Made by a program: the position numbers and the translations under genes | Shown: positions 8,881 to 18,212 of the stretch, piece by piece | Numbering within the stretch: the stretch's first letter is position 1 | Layout of the letters: the number at the start of each line of letters is the position of its first letter | NCBI GenBank assembly: GCA_026707325.1 | Contig: JAPOXA010000110.1 | Location: 57,923-121,922 of the forward strand | DNA from: Acidobacteriota bacterium | GTDB lineage: Bacteria; Acidobacteriota; Thermoanaerobaculia; Multivoradales; Multivoraceae | Length of the DNA stretch: 64,000 nucleotides | Reading direction: 5' to 3' | Notes under the pieces: generated by a model | What the model was told of the DNA's origin: nothing | Database searches by the model: none | Seen by the model: only the letters and a program-made list of their open reading frames with translations

Positions 8881-11331
8881 TCAGGTCCGCACGCCCAGGA
8901 AGAGGTAGAGCGCCAGCGTCGCGAACAGCGCGTTGGGACTCCAGGCGGCGATCAGCGGCGGCAGGGCCTCGGACTGGCCCAGGGTGGTGAAGACGCCGAT
9001 CACGGCGTAGTACACGATTCCCACGACGATCGAGATGCCGATGCCGTAGAGCGCCCCCTGGCGGCCCAGCCGGAACGCGAAGGGCAGCGCGACCAGCGCC
9101 ATCACCAGGCTGACGACAGGCATCGCGGTCTTGTTGTGGAGCTGCATTCTGAGCTCCGGCACGTCGGTTCCCGCCGCCACGAGTTCCTCGATGTGGCGAC
9201 GGAGTTCGATCCGGTTCATCTGCTCGGCGTACTTCACCTCCGTGTTGAAGAAGTCCGGCTCCTCGGGGAGATCCACCGGCTGGGGGCCGGCGAAGCGCTG
9301 GCTGTTGGTGATCGTCAGTCCGTCGAACTCCCGAATCCAGGCATTCACCAGTTCCCAGCGGCCCGTGCCGTCGCCAGGGACGTATCGGGCCGCGGCCGCG
9401 TAGAGACGCCGTGTGAGCCTGTGTTGAGCGTCGAAACGGAACACCTGGAGGCGCTGCAACGTAGCCCGGTCCGCGTCGTAGTGCCGGTAGTTGTAGATGT
9501 AGCCGCCGCCGTTCTCTTCCTGGGCGAAGCGCCACTGGCGGTCGGCCCGGTGATAGCTCTTGACGGGGCCGGCACCGCCCCGGATCAGGTCCCTCATTTC
9601 AACAACTCTCGCGTTCGAGGCCGGCAGTACCGAGTTCTCCAGGGCGGCGCTCAGGACGGCGACGCCCACCGCCGCGAACAGCGCCGGCGCGGCCAGCCGG
9701 AACAGGCTGAAGCCAAGCGCCTTGGCGGCTACGACTTCGTTCCGCTGCGACAGCAGGCCGAAGGTGACGAGAGTCGTGACCAGGACGAGAACAGGCGCGT
9801 TGTCGTAGAAGACCTGGAGGGACAGGTACTGGTAGTACTCGACGAACACGCTGGAAGGGACATTGTTGCGGAGCATCTCGTCGACGAGCTGGGTGAAGTC
9901 GGAGACGATGAAGACGGCGAGCGCGGCCACGATCGTCACGGCCAGCACGCGTACGAACACGCCGAAGATGTAACGGTCCAGAACCCCGGGGAAGCGGAAG
10001 CCCGGCGGATCGACGCGGACCTTTACGCGTGCCCGGGTGGGGGAGGAGGGCAGCGACTGCGGCCGCACACGCGCGAGCCGGTGCTCGCGGGCGCGCCGCC
10101 GGCGTCCCAGGAGTTCCCGCCGGCGCCCGAGGCGAGCGACGCGACGCCACAGATGATCCCGTGCGAATCGGTCGAGCGCACCGATCATCAGGCTCTTGTC
10201 CCGGTTGCGGCGCCATAGCAGGAAAGTGCCGAGGACGCTCAGAACGATGTTCGGCGCCCACATGGCCAGCCAGGGGGGAAGCTGACCGCTCGCCGCCGCC
10301 TCCTCGCCGTTCCCCAGCAGGACGTAGTAGAAGAGGAAGATACCGACCGACACCAGGAAACCGGACGAGCGGCCGCCCCGCCGGTTCCGGAAACCGAGCG
10401 GGATGCCGTAGAGCCCGAACACCAGACAGGCCGCCGGGATGGCGAACTTCTTGTGGATCTCGACCAACGCCCGGTTCCGCTCCGACGCGGTCCTGCCGGG
10501 CCCCGCGGTCCGTTCGAAGAGTTCCGGCAGGGTCATCGAGCGGACGTCCTTCGCCAGTACCAGCCGTTCTTCGTGCCGGAAGAGGCTGTCCTCGAGTGCG
10601 ATGTTGGCGTCCCTGAGTCGCTGGAGCTGGTAGGTGCTCGGGTCGTTCGTGTCCACTTCGTGGACGTCGGCGACGCCGAACCGCAGGACCGCCTGGCCGG
10701 TGGTCTGGTTCAGATTGATCTGACCGGTCTCGCCCACGATCACCTGCTGTTCCGGGCCCGGCACGGCGTCGGCGAGGAAGACGCCTCGCCAGCCTTCCTC
10801 GTTCTCCGGGGTCTCGAAGACGTAAAGGACACGATCCTGGAGCTGGTCGTAGAAGACCTTCGGCTTGACCTGCTGACTGACGTTTCGGGTCAGGATCGAC
10901 AGACGGAGGTCGCTGATCGCCTTGTTGCCCGCGGGGAGCGTGACCGTGCTCAGGTAGCCGGTCAGGCCCGCCAGGACCAGGCTCATGAGCAGGATCGGCC
11001 GGTAGATGGCCCACAGGCTGATACCCGAAGCTCTCATCGCCACGAGTTCGCTGTCTGCCGCAAGGCGGCCGATCGCGATGAGAATCGCGAACAGGAAGGC
11101 CATCGGAAGCGTCAGGACGACGATGTGCGGCAGGCTGTAGGCCAGGAGCTGCAAGGCGACCGCGGCCTCAACGTTTCGGCCGATGATCATCTCCGCGTAC
11201 TGGAAGAGCTCCTGCATCAGGGCCAGGAACGTGAACAGCAGGAGCCCGAGAACGAGCGGTCCCGTCGTCTCGCGGAGGATGTAGCGGTCGAGGAGTCGGT
11301 ACATCGCGGTTTCACCGCCATTCTGACTCAT
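8881..11331 (-). CDS. Single-polypeptide LptF-LptG (YjgP/YjgQ) lipopolysaccharide export permease fusion
   Basis: 816-aa uninterrupted ORF with two consecutive YjgP/YjgQ domains: 'YRLLDRYILRETTGPLVLGLLLFTFLALMQ...' and 'VLDRYIFGVFVRVLAVTIVAALAVFIVSDF...', each with its own set of TM helices and periplasmic insert. Confidence 0.9.
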   Translation of the reverse strand: MSQNGGETAMYRLLDRYILRETTGPLVLGLLLFTFLALMQELFQYAEMIIGRNVEAAVALQLLAYSLPHIVVLTLPMAFLFAILIAIGRLAADSELVAMRASGISLWAIYRPILLMSLVLAGLTGYLSTVTLPAGNKAISDLRLSILTRNVSQQVKPKVFYDQLQDRVLYVFETPENEEGWRGVFLADAVPGPEQQVIVGETGQINLNQTTGQAVLRFGVADVHEVDTNDPSTYQLQRLRDANIALEDSLFRHEERLVLAKDVRSMTLPELFERTAGPGRTASERNRALVEIHKKFAIPAACLVFGLYGIPLGFRNRRGGRSSGFLVSVGIFLFYYVLLGNGEEAAASGQLPPWLAMWAPNIVLSVLGTFLLWRRNRDKSLMIGALDRFARDHLWRRVARLGRRRELLGRRRRAREHRLARVRPQSLPSSPTRARVKVRVDPPGFRFPGVLDRYIFGVFVRVLAVTIVAALAVFIVSDFTQLVDEMLRNNVPSSVFVEYYQYLSLQVFYDNAPVLVLVTTLVTFGLLSQRNEVVAAKALGFSLFRLAAPALFAAVGVAVLSAALENSVLPASNARVVEMRDLIRGGAGPVKSYHRADRQWRFAQEENGGGYIYNYRHYDADRATLQRLQVFRFDAQHRLTRRLYAAAARYVPGDGTGRWELVNAWIREFDGLTITNSQRFAGPQPVDLPEEPDFFNTEVKYAEQMNRIELRRHIEELVAAGTDVPELRMQLHNKTAMPVVSLVMALVALPFAFRLGRQGALYGIGISIVVGIVYYAVIGVFTTLGQSEALPPLIAAWSPNALFATLALYLFLGVRT

Positions 11332-11449
11332 CGGCCCGCGTGGCCGGTGGTCCCGGGAGAGTTTACATAATGGAGATTATCAGACCTCAGCCACGCAGGA
11401 ACGACGGGCGCCGGCCGCGACCCCGCCAGGACCCTCCGGCGCCGAGCCC

Positions 11450-12364
11450 CTACGGTTCCGGCTCGTCCCGGCTCCGGCGGAGCTCGGCGAGGAGCTCCTC
11501 GAGAGCCACGATGAGGTCGTTCTCTTCCACGACGTCCTGCCGGAAGCTGAGCGAAACGCTGAAGCGGTCATCGCCCGACCGGAACCGGAACACGTGAGGC
11601 TTCTTCCCGGCGTCCCGCCCGGCGGCGCCCGTTTCCGCGACGGCGGCCTCCTCTTCGTGCTCCTTCGCGAGAGATCGCCGCTTCCGGATCTCGGCGCGAA
11701 CTTCCGCGCGGGTCAGCCCGTGCTCCGCGATCCGCTCCAGCATCCGGATCATCGAAGCCTCCGAGCCCAGCTTCATCACCTCGAGCAGCATGGACTTGCT
11801 TGACGCCACGCCGAGTTCGGCGGCGGTTTCGCGCGCCGCGCCGGGCATGCGCAGAAGCCCGAGGGACTCCGTCACGCTGACGCGGGACCGGCCGACCGCG
11901 GCAGCGACCCGATCGTGCGTGTAGCCATGCCGTTGCACCAGGGTTCGAAGGCCCTCGGCCTCCTCGAACGGCGTCAGATCGGCTCGCTGGAGGTTCTCGA
12001 CGAGGGCGATCTCGAGGGCGTCCGGTGGCGAGACCTCCATCTCGATCAGCGGAATCTCGACGAGTCCAGCCCGCCGCGCGGCGCGGTAGCGGCGTTCACC
12101 GGAGATGATCCGGTACCGGCGCCAGGTCGCCCCGTCCGGGCCCACCTGGTCCATCGGCCGCGCCAGGATGGGCTCGAGCACGCCTCTGGCGCGAATCGAG
12201 GCGGTCAGGCCGTCGAGGCTTCCGAAGTCGCGCCGAGGTTGATCCGGGTCGGGTTCAATTCGCGCCAGAGGCACCATCCGGCCGACCGTGCGGCCGCCGG
12301 GACGGCGAACCTCCCCGAGAGTGTGTGCTGTGTCGGGTCCGGTTTCGCCTTCCTTCGTCGGCAT
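11450..12364 (-). CDS. ParB/RepB/Spo0J-family protein
   Basis: 'PLARIEPDPDQPRRDF...ISGERRYRAARRAGLVEIPLI...ALEIALVENLQRADLTPFEEAEGL' ParB N-terminal motifs plus HTH. Confidence 0.9.
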   Translation of the reverse strand: MPTKEGETGPDTAHTLGEVRRPGGRTVGRMVPLARIEPDPDQPRRDFGSLDGLTASIRARGVLEPILARPMDQVGPDGATWRRYRIISGERRYRAARRAGLVEIPLIEMEVSPPDALEIALVENLQRADLTPFEEAEGLRTLVQRHGYTHDRVAAAVGRSRVSVTESLGLLRMPGAARETAAELGVASSKSMLLEVMKLGSEASMIRMLERIAEHGLTRAEVRAEIRKRRSLAKEHEEEAAVAETGAAGRDAGKKPHVFRFRSGDDRFSVSLSFRQDVVEENDLIVALEELLAELRRSRDEPEP

Positions 12365-12371
12365 CGGCCGG

Positions 12372-12959
12372 CTACATCTCGTACTTTCCCAACGTCTTCG
12401 GGTCGAGTTCCTCCAGCCACTTCTTCATCTTCTTCTCGTCCGCTCCCGCCGTCGGGGGTTCGCCGGCGCCATCGCTCTGGTCGGACTGCCTGACGCGCGC
12501 GAGATCGGCCACGGACTGGCGGACGAAGAGTGGCGCGCCGGCGCGCAGGGCCAGCGCGATGGCGTCGCTGGGCCTCGCATCGAGAAGGCGATGCTCGCCC
12601 GTTCGTTCGACGAGTTCGACCACCGCCAGAAAGGTGTTTCCCTCGATCGCCCTCACGACCACCTCGATGACCTCCGCGCCCACCAGGTCGAGGGCATTCT
12701 TCAGCAGGTCATGAGTCATCGGCCGGCCGGGATCCCTGCCCTCGATCGCAAGCTGAATGGCGCCAGCCTCGAAGATGCCGATCCAGATCGGGACGACCGA
12801 ACTCTCTTCCGGGTCATGCTCGTGCAGCCGCAGGATCACGATCGGCTGGTTGGAGTTCGGCTCCATCATCAGGCCGTGAACCTCGGCCGGGATCTTCCGG
12901 TCCTCGGATTCCCCCCGGGTCGACCGGGCCTTGACCTCGTCCGCCGTCATTCCGGTCAT
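12372..12959 (-). CDS. Bifunctional nuclease (BFN/DUF151) domain protein
   Basis: 'VVPIWIGIFEAGAIQLAIEG...RPMTHDLLKNALDLVGAEVIEVVV...RLLDARPSDAIALALRAGAPLFV'. Confidence 0.9.
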   Translation of the reverse strand: MTGMTADEVKARSTRGESEDRKIPAEVHGLMMEPNSNQPIVILRLHEHDPEESSVVPIWIGIFEAGAIQLAIEGRDPGRPMTHDLLKNALDLVGAEVIEVVVRAIEGNTFLAVVELVERTGEHRLLDARPSDAIALALRAGAPLFVRQSVADLARVRQSDQSDGAGEPPTAGADEKKMKKWLEELDPKTLGKYEM

Positions 12960-14302
12960 CCTACGCGACTGGCGAGAAGTTCGCCCATCAGGGAGTGGTC
13001 GTAGGCCTGAAGCGTCCGGACCCGTACCAGCGAGCCCGTTTCCACGGGCCGGTCGGCGACCGGAAAATGGACGATCCGGTGACAGTCCGTTCGTCCCGAT
13101 TGGTGTCCCGCACGCCGGCTCCAACCGGTCACCAGGAGGTCGAACTCCGAGCCCACAAGCTCCTCGTTCAGCGCACGCTGGATCGCCGCCTGGGCCTTGA
13201 AGACGAGCTGCAGGCGCCGGTCCGCGACCTTGCGGGGCACTTCATCCGATGCCGGCAGGCGGATCGCCGCCGTGTTCGGCCTCGGGCTGTACTTGAACGC
13301 GAACACCGTCGCGAAACGCACCGTTTCAACCAGGTCCAGGGTGCGCTGGAAGTCCTCTTCCGACTCGCCCGGGAAACCGACGATCAGGTCGGTGGACAGT
13401 GCGAGTCCCTTGCGTGCCGCTCGCAGGCGGTCCACCAGCCCGAGGTACTCCTCCACCGTGTATCCCCTGCCCATCCGGCGCAGCACGCGATTGGATCCCG
13501 ACTGCACCGGCAGGTGAAGGTAGGGCGAGATGTTCTCGTGGCGGGCTACGGCGCGGATCATCCGGTCCGTGAAGTCGCGCGGATAGGAGGTCACGAAGCG
13601 CAGACGCTTCAGACCGGGCAGGACCGCGGCGGCGTTCAACAGGTCGGCGAAGTCCCGGTCCCGGCCGCTGCCGAGCGGCGACGCGGGTTCGCGCCAGTGG
13701 TTCACCGTCTGGCCCAGGAGTTCGATCTCCACGAAGCCGTAGTCCAGAAGGTGGCGGATCTCGCGCAGGATGTCCGCCATCGGCCGGCAGCGCTCCGGTC
13801 CCCGGGTGTTCGGGACGACGCAGAAGGTGCAGCGCTTGTTGCAGCCCTCGATGATCGTCACCATGCCCTTGTGGGCGGTGTCCCGGCTGATCGCCTCGAA
13901 ATCGTATGGGCGCTCCTCCGGGAAGCCGACCGCCAGGACGCGCTCGCCGTTGCGGCTGCGTCCGAGGACCGAAGCAAGTTCCCCTATCCGACCGGTACCG
14001 ACGACGAAGTCGAGATCGGGAATCCGGCGCAACGCTTCTTCGCCTTCCTGCTGAGCGACGCAGCCGCAGAATCCGATCCTGAGGTTCTCGCGGGCGCGTT
14101 TGAGCAGCCGGTACTCCCCCAGCCGGGAGTACGCCTTCTGGGCCGCCTTCTCGCGAACCGAGCAGGAGTTCAGGAGGATCAGGTCGGCGTCCTCGAGGGC
14201 GTGCGTCGGCAGCAGGCCCTGCTGCATCAACTGTCCGGCCATGCGTTGGCTGTCCAGTTCGTTCATCTGGCAGCCCCACGTCTCGATGTAGAAGCGCTCC
14301 AC
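12956..14302 (-). CDS. miaB: tRNA-2-methylthio-N6-dimethylallyladenosine synthase (radical SAM)
   Basis: 'FYIETWGCQMNELDSQRM', 'IIEGCNKRCTFCVVPNTRGPERCRP', 'LSTDLIVGFPGESEEDF'. GTG start at 14302 inferred. Confidence 0.93.
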   Translation of the reverse strand: MERFYIETWGCQMNELDSQRMAGQLMQQGLLPTHALEDADLILLNSCSVREKAAQKAYSRLGEYRLLKRARENLRIGFCGCVAQQEGEEALRRIPDLDFVVGTGRIGELASVLGRSRNGERVLAVGFPEERPYDFEAISRDTAHKGMVTIIEGCNKRCTFCVVPNTRGPERCRPMADILREIRHLLDYGFVEIELLGQTVNHWREPASPLGSGRDRDFADLLNAAAVLPGLKRLRFVTSYPRDFTDRMIRAVARHENISPYLHLPVQSGSNRVLRRMGRGYTVEEYLGLVDRLRAARKGLALSTDLIVGFPGESEEDFQRTLDLVETVRFATVFAFKYSPRPNTAAIRLPASDEVPRKVADRRLQLVFKAQAAIQRALNEELVGSEFDLLVTGWSRRAGHQSGRTDCHRIVHFPVADRPVETGSLVRVRTLQAYDHSLMGELLASRVG

Positions 14303-14377
14303 GACGCAGAGATTACTACTCCTCCCGCAGCCTGAAGCCGGCGTGATGCCCCGCCCGTCCCCGGACCGCACCGGTCC

Positions 14378-16186
14378 CTAGACCGGGGACGCGCGAGCCT
14401 CGGCGAGCAGCTCCCGGACTTCGCCGGCCGTCGAAGCGGCGACGCAACGTCTTGCGAGCTCCTCCGCGTCGCCGACGTCGACCGTGCGGACGACCTCCTT
14501 GGCCAGCGGGATGTTCCGGGGACTCATCGAGAGTTCACGCAGGCCCAGTCCGAGCAGCAACGGCACGCACTCGGGACTGGCGGCCATCTCGCCGCAGAGG
14601 GTCACCGGCACCGGCTGCCTCCGGCCGGCTTCGACGACGAGCTGGATCATGCTCAGGATGGCCGGATGCAATGGCTGGTAAAGGCCGGTCACCTGCTCGT
14701 TCGTCCGGTCGACGGCCAGCGTGTACTGGATCAGGTCGTTCGTACCGATCGACAGGAAGTCCACCTCGGCGGCCAGCTGACGGGCGATCAGGACCGTCGC
14801 CGGCACCTCGACCATGGCGCCGATCTCGACGTCCCGTCGGTGATCGATTCCCTCTGTCGTCAACTCCGAGCACACCTGCGCACAGAGGGCGCGCAGGGCC
14901 CGGATCTCCTCCACCGCCGTCACCATCGGGACCATGATCCGCAGGTTGCCGAAAGCCGCCGCGCGAAACAGGGCGCGCAACTGGCTGCGGAAGATGTCGG
15001 TGCGGGCCAGGGTCAGGCGGATGCCGCGCAGGCCCAGAACCGGATTCTCCTCCTCCTGATCGTCGTGTCCGCGCGCGGTCTTGCCTCCGCCCAGGTCGAG
15101 CGTACGAACGACGACGGGCTGGGGCGCCAGAGCTTCCAGAAGCCCTCTGACGACGGCCAGGTACTCCTCCTCGGTGGGAAGCTCCGGACTCTTCTCGAGG
15201 TAGAGGAACTCGCTCCTGTAGAGACCGATACCGGCGGCACCGAAGCGCTGCACGTCCTCGAACTCCTCGGGAAGCTCGACGTTGGCGAGCAGCTCGACAC
15301 CGACGCCGTCGCGGCTTCGGGCCGGCAGCTTTCTCGCTGCCGTGGTGAGCACTTCTTCCTTCTGGCGGCGCCGGCGCTGGAGGACCCCGTAGAGCTCGAG
15401 GGTCTCAGGCCTCGGATGCAGCGTGAAGCGCCCTTCTTCCCCGTCCACGATCACCGGATCGTCGTCGGCAACGCGGTTCGTGATGTCCACGATGCCGGTG
15501 ACCAGGGGAACGTCCAGGGCCCGGGCGACGATCGCCGTGTGGGAGTTGGCGCCTCCGACCTCGATCGCGAAGCCCACCGCGCCGTGACGGCCCAGGCGCA
15601 GGACCTCGTCCGGCGTCAATTCGTGGCTGACGACGACGACATTGCGGTCGAAGTCCACGCCAACACCGGGACTGCTCTTCTTGCCGGCCAGGGCGCGCAG
15701 AAGGTACCGGGTGACATCGCGTAGATCTTCGCCGCGCTCGCGCAGATGCTGGCTCTTGACCTGCGCGAACTTCTCACCGAGGTCGTCGGCTACCGACTGC
15801 ACCGCCCACTCGGCGTTGACCCGATCCTCCCGGATCGTCCGATCGATACGGCGCGCGAAGGAGGAGTCGCGCAGGATCACCGAGTGGGCATGGAAGATCG
15901 ACGCCAGGTCGCTGCCGTACGTTTCCGCGATCCGGTTCTCGGTGGCTTCAAGTTCGGTCTCGACCGTGCGCACGGCGGCGCCGAAACGTTCCACCTCCCG
16001 GTCCAGGTCATGGCGGCGGATCGGTACGCGCAGAACCTGGACACCGTGACCGCGAAGACACACGGCCGGCCCGATCGCGACGCCCGGGGCGGCGGCCGCT
16101 CCCTGGAGCGTCTCCTGGACGGTCGGAGGGCTGCCGGCCGGACGGCTCAAGCCTCTTCCCCGAAGCGGTCGCGGACCAGATCGCAA
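14378..16186 (-). CDS. ptsI: Phosphoenolpyruvate-protein phosphotransferase (PTS enzyme I)
   Basis: 'VGGANSHTAIVARALDVPLVTG' active-site His, 'GIGLYRSEFLYLEKSPELPTEEEY', 'GTNDLIQYTLAVDRTNEQV'. Confidence 0.95.
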   Translation of the reverse strand: MRSGPRPLRGRGLSRPAGSPPTVQETLQGAAAAPGVAIGPAVCLRGHGVQVLRVPIRRHDLDREVERFGAAVRTVETELEATENRIAETYGSDLASIFHAHSVILRDSSFARRIDRTIREDRVNAEWAVQSVADDLGEKFAQVKSQHLRERGEDLRDVTRYLLRALAGKKSSPGVGVDFDRNVVVVSHELTPDEVLRLGRHGAVGFAIEVGGANSHTAIVARALDVPLVTGIVDITNRVADDDPVIVDGEEGRFTLHPRPETLELYGVLQRRRRQKEEVLTTAARKLPARSRDGVGVELLANVELPEEFEDVQRFGAAGIGLYRSEFLYLEKSPELPTEEEYLAVVRGLLEALAPQPVVVRTLDLGGGKTARGHDDQEEENPVLGLRGIRLTLARTDIFRSQLRALFRAAAFGNLRIMVPMVTAVEEIRALRALCAQVCSELTTEGIDHRRDVEIGAMVEVPATVLIARQLAAEVDFLSIGTNDLIQYTLAVDRTNEQVTGLYQPLHPAILSMIQLVVEAGRRQPVPVTLCGEMAASPECVPLLLGLGLRELSMSPRNIPLAKEVVRTVDVGDAEELARRCVAASTAGEVRELLAEARASPV

Positions 16187-16416
16187 AGGGCGTCCATCGC
16201 GGCCTGCTCGTCCTCGCCGCGGCAGCGGACGGTCAGCCTGGCGCCGTGCCCGGCGCCGAGAAGGAGGACGCCGAGAATGCTCCTCGCTTCGGTCTCGCGA
16301 CCGTTGGCCCGCAGCACCACGCTCGACTGGTACTGGTTCGCCGTGTGCACGAGCCTGGCCGCGGCCCGGGCATGAAGCCCCAGCTCGTTGACGACTTCGA
16401 CGACACGTTCTCTCAT
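16147..16416 (-). CDS. ptsH: HPr family phosphocarrier protein
   Basis: 'MRERVVEVVNELGLHARAAARLVHTANQYQSSV' (His15 site) and 'ARSILGVLLLGAGHG' (Ser46 region). Confidence 0.92.
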   Translation of the reverse strand: MRERVVEVVNELGLHARAAARLVHTANQYQSSVVLRANGRETEARSILGVLLLGAGHGARLTVRCRGEDEQAAMDALCDLVRDRFGEEA

Positions 16417-16844
16417 CTGGCAGGCCGCGCCAGACCGGTTGCCGCGAGCTGGATGCTCTGGCGGCCGCAGCTCCAGATCCAGTCCGCGAGGTCGGGAAGC
16501 TCCAGATCGGGCGCCCCGCAGCACAGGCTGAGCACCATCGGCAGGTTGACGCCGGTGACCACGGCGGCCCTGGCCACTCCGGCCGCGCGCAGAGCGCTGT
16601 TGCAGGGTGTGTCGCCGAACATCTCGGTCAGGATCAGCACGCCGGAGCCGTGGTCCTGATCGAGCTGGCGAATCCTGGCTTCGATCAGGCTGGCCGCTTG
16701 CTCCCGGCCGGCACGCCAGTCGACGCAGAGCGCGTGAATCGGCGCGTTGTCCGCACTCGAACGTTGGCCGGAAATCGCTTTCGCGGATGCGAGCAGTTCC
16801 CGGGCCAGGCCGCCGTGCGAGACGATGAGAACCGGGACGGTCAT
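16413..16844 (-). CDS. Mannose-family PTS EIIA domain protein
   Basis: 'VLIVSHGGLARELLASAKAISG...GSGVLILTEMFGDTPCNSAL...VTGVNLPMVL'. Confidence 0.9.
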   Translation of the reverse strand: MTVPVLIVSHGGLARELLASAKAISGQRSSADNAPIHALCVDWRAGREQAASLIEARIRQLDQDHGSGVLILTEMFGDTPCNSALRAAGVARAAVVTGVNLPMVLSLCCGAPDLELPDLADWIWSCGRQSIQLAATGLARPAR

Positions 16845-17734
16845 GGATCCGCGGCGGCTGTCCGGTGCCGCTCGACGTCCCGATGCTGCAGGCGGATCTG
16901 CCAGGCGCCGGCCGCGAGCCGATCGGCCACGGCTTCGGAGACCGCGACCGATCGGTGCCGGCCGCCGGTGCAGCCGATCCCGACCGTCAGGTAGCTCCGC
17001 TTCTCGTCCCGAAACCTGGGCAGGAGGTAGGCGAGAAGGCCGTCGAGGCGACCGACGAGTTCGCCGAACGCAGCGTGCCCATGCAGGAACCGCTGGACTT
17101 CCGCGTCCGTGCCGGGCTTCTCCCGCAACTCCGCGACGAAGTAGGGATTCGGCAGGAATCGGACGTCGAACATCAGGTCGGCGCCGGAAGGAACGCCGAA
17201 CTTGAAGCCGAAGCTGACGATGTTCACCGTCAGTCCACCGGCGTCGCTGGAGGCGAACTCGTTGTAGATAACGGCTCGAAGTTCGTGAATCGTCGAATCC
17301 GTTGTGTCGAGAACCCGGGAGGCTCTGCCCCGGAGCTCGGCGAGTTGCCGGCGCTCCCGGCGGATGCCGTCGATGACCCGCTCACCCGCCGTCGTCAGGG
17401 GATGGCGTCGCCGCGTCTCCGAGTAACGCCGGACGAGGACGTCGTCGGAGCTGTCGAGGAACAGCAGTACCGGCTCGACTACCGCCGGATCCGCCTCGTC
17501 CAGGAGTCGTGGCAACTCCTCGGCCAGACCGGGCGTGCGAACGTCCGTGACCAGCGCGATCGCATCGAGGGAGGGTGCGGCGGCGGCCGGTTCCTGGACG
17601 AGGTGGCGCAGCAGGGGCAGCGGCAGGTTGTCGATGCAGTGATAGCCCAGATCCTCGAAGCAGCGGGCCACCGTGCTCTTGCCTGAGCCGGAAAGCCCCG
17701 TGATGACGAACAGGCGAACCGGCAACTCAGACAC
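16841..17734 (-). CDS. rapZ: RapZ/YvcJ-family nucleotide-binding RNase adapter
   Basis: 'VITGLSGSGKSTVARCFEDLGYHCIDNLPLPLL' Walker A; 'YLTVGIGCTGGRHRSVAVSEAVADRL'. Confidence 0.94.
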   Translation of the reverse strand: MSELPVRLFVITGLSGSGKSTVARCFEDLGYHCIDNLPLPLLRHLVQEPAAAAPSLDAIALVTDVRTPGLAEELPRLLDEADPAVVEPVLLFLDSSDDVLVRRYSETRRRHPLTTAGERVIDGIRRERRQLAELRGRASRVLDTTDSTIHELRAVIYNEFASSDAGGLTVNIVSFGFKFGVPSGADLMFDVRFLPNPYFVAELREKPGTDAEVQRFLHGHAAFGELVGRLDGLLAYLLPRFRDEKRSYLTVGIGCTGGRHRSVAVSEAVADRLAAGAWQIRLQHRDVERHRTAAADP

Positions 17735-18206
17735 GCCCGTTGGCGCACAGCAGCTCGTAGATCTCCTGCGGCTTCCTCGCCTTGAGCAGACGCTCGCGGC
17801 CGGCGCGGTTCATCCATTCCGACACGGCGGCAAGCGCCTTGAGATGGCGGCCGGCGCTCTCCTGAGGCGAGAGCAAGACGAAGAAGACCCGCACCGGCCG
17901 TCCGTCCTCGGCGCCATAGTCGACGCCCCGCCGCGAGACCGCGACGGCCAGCACGATGTCCCGAAGGCCACGGATCCGTCCGTGGGGCACGGCCAGACCG
18001 TCTCCAAGCGCGGTGGAGCCCAGCTCTTCCCGTTCGCGCAGCGCCGACAGGACGACATCCGGATCCGCCAGCCCGAGGATGCGGCAGATGCGCTCGGTCA
18101 GAGCGCGCAGGGCGCCGTCCCGGCTCTTGGCCTCGAAGTCCGGGAAGATGAGTTGCGGCTTCGCCAGGCTTGCCAGATCCATCGTCGCTCCGCGGTCCCC
18201 TTTCAA
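17727..18206 (-). CDS. ptsN: PTS EIIA-Ntr (fructose-type EIIA) protein
   Basis: 'REELGSTALGDGLAVPHGRIRGLRDIVLAVAVSRRGVDYGAEDGRPVRVFFVLLSPQES'. Confidence 0.92.
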   Translation of the reverse strand: MKGDRGATMDLASLAKPQLIFPDFEAKSRDGALRALTERICRILGLADPDVVLSALREREELGSTALGDGLAVPHGRIRGLRDIVLAVAVSRRGVDYGAEDGRPVRVFFVLLSPQESAGRHLKALAAVSEWMNRAGRERLLKARKPQEIYELLCANGRV

Positions 18207-18212
18207 CTCGTC

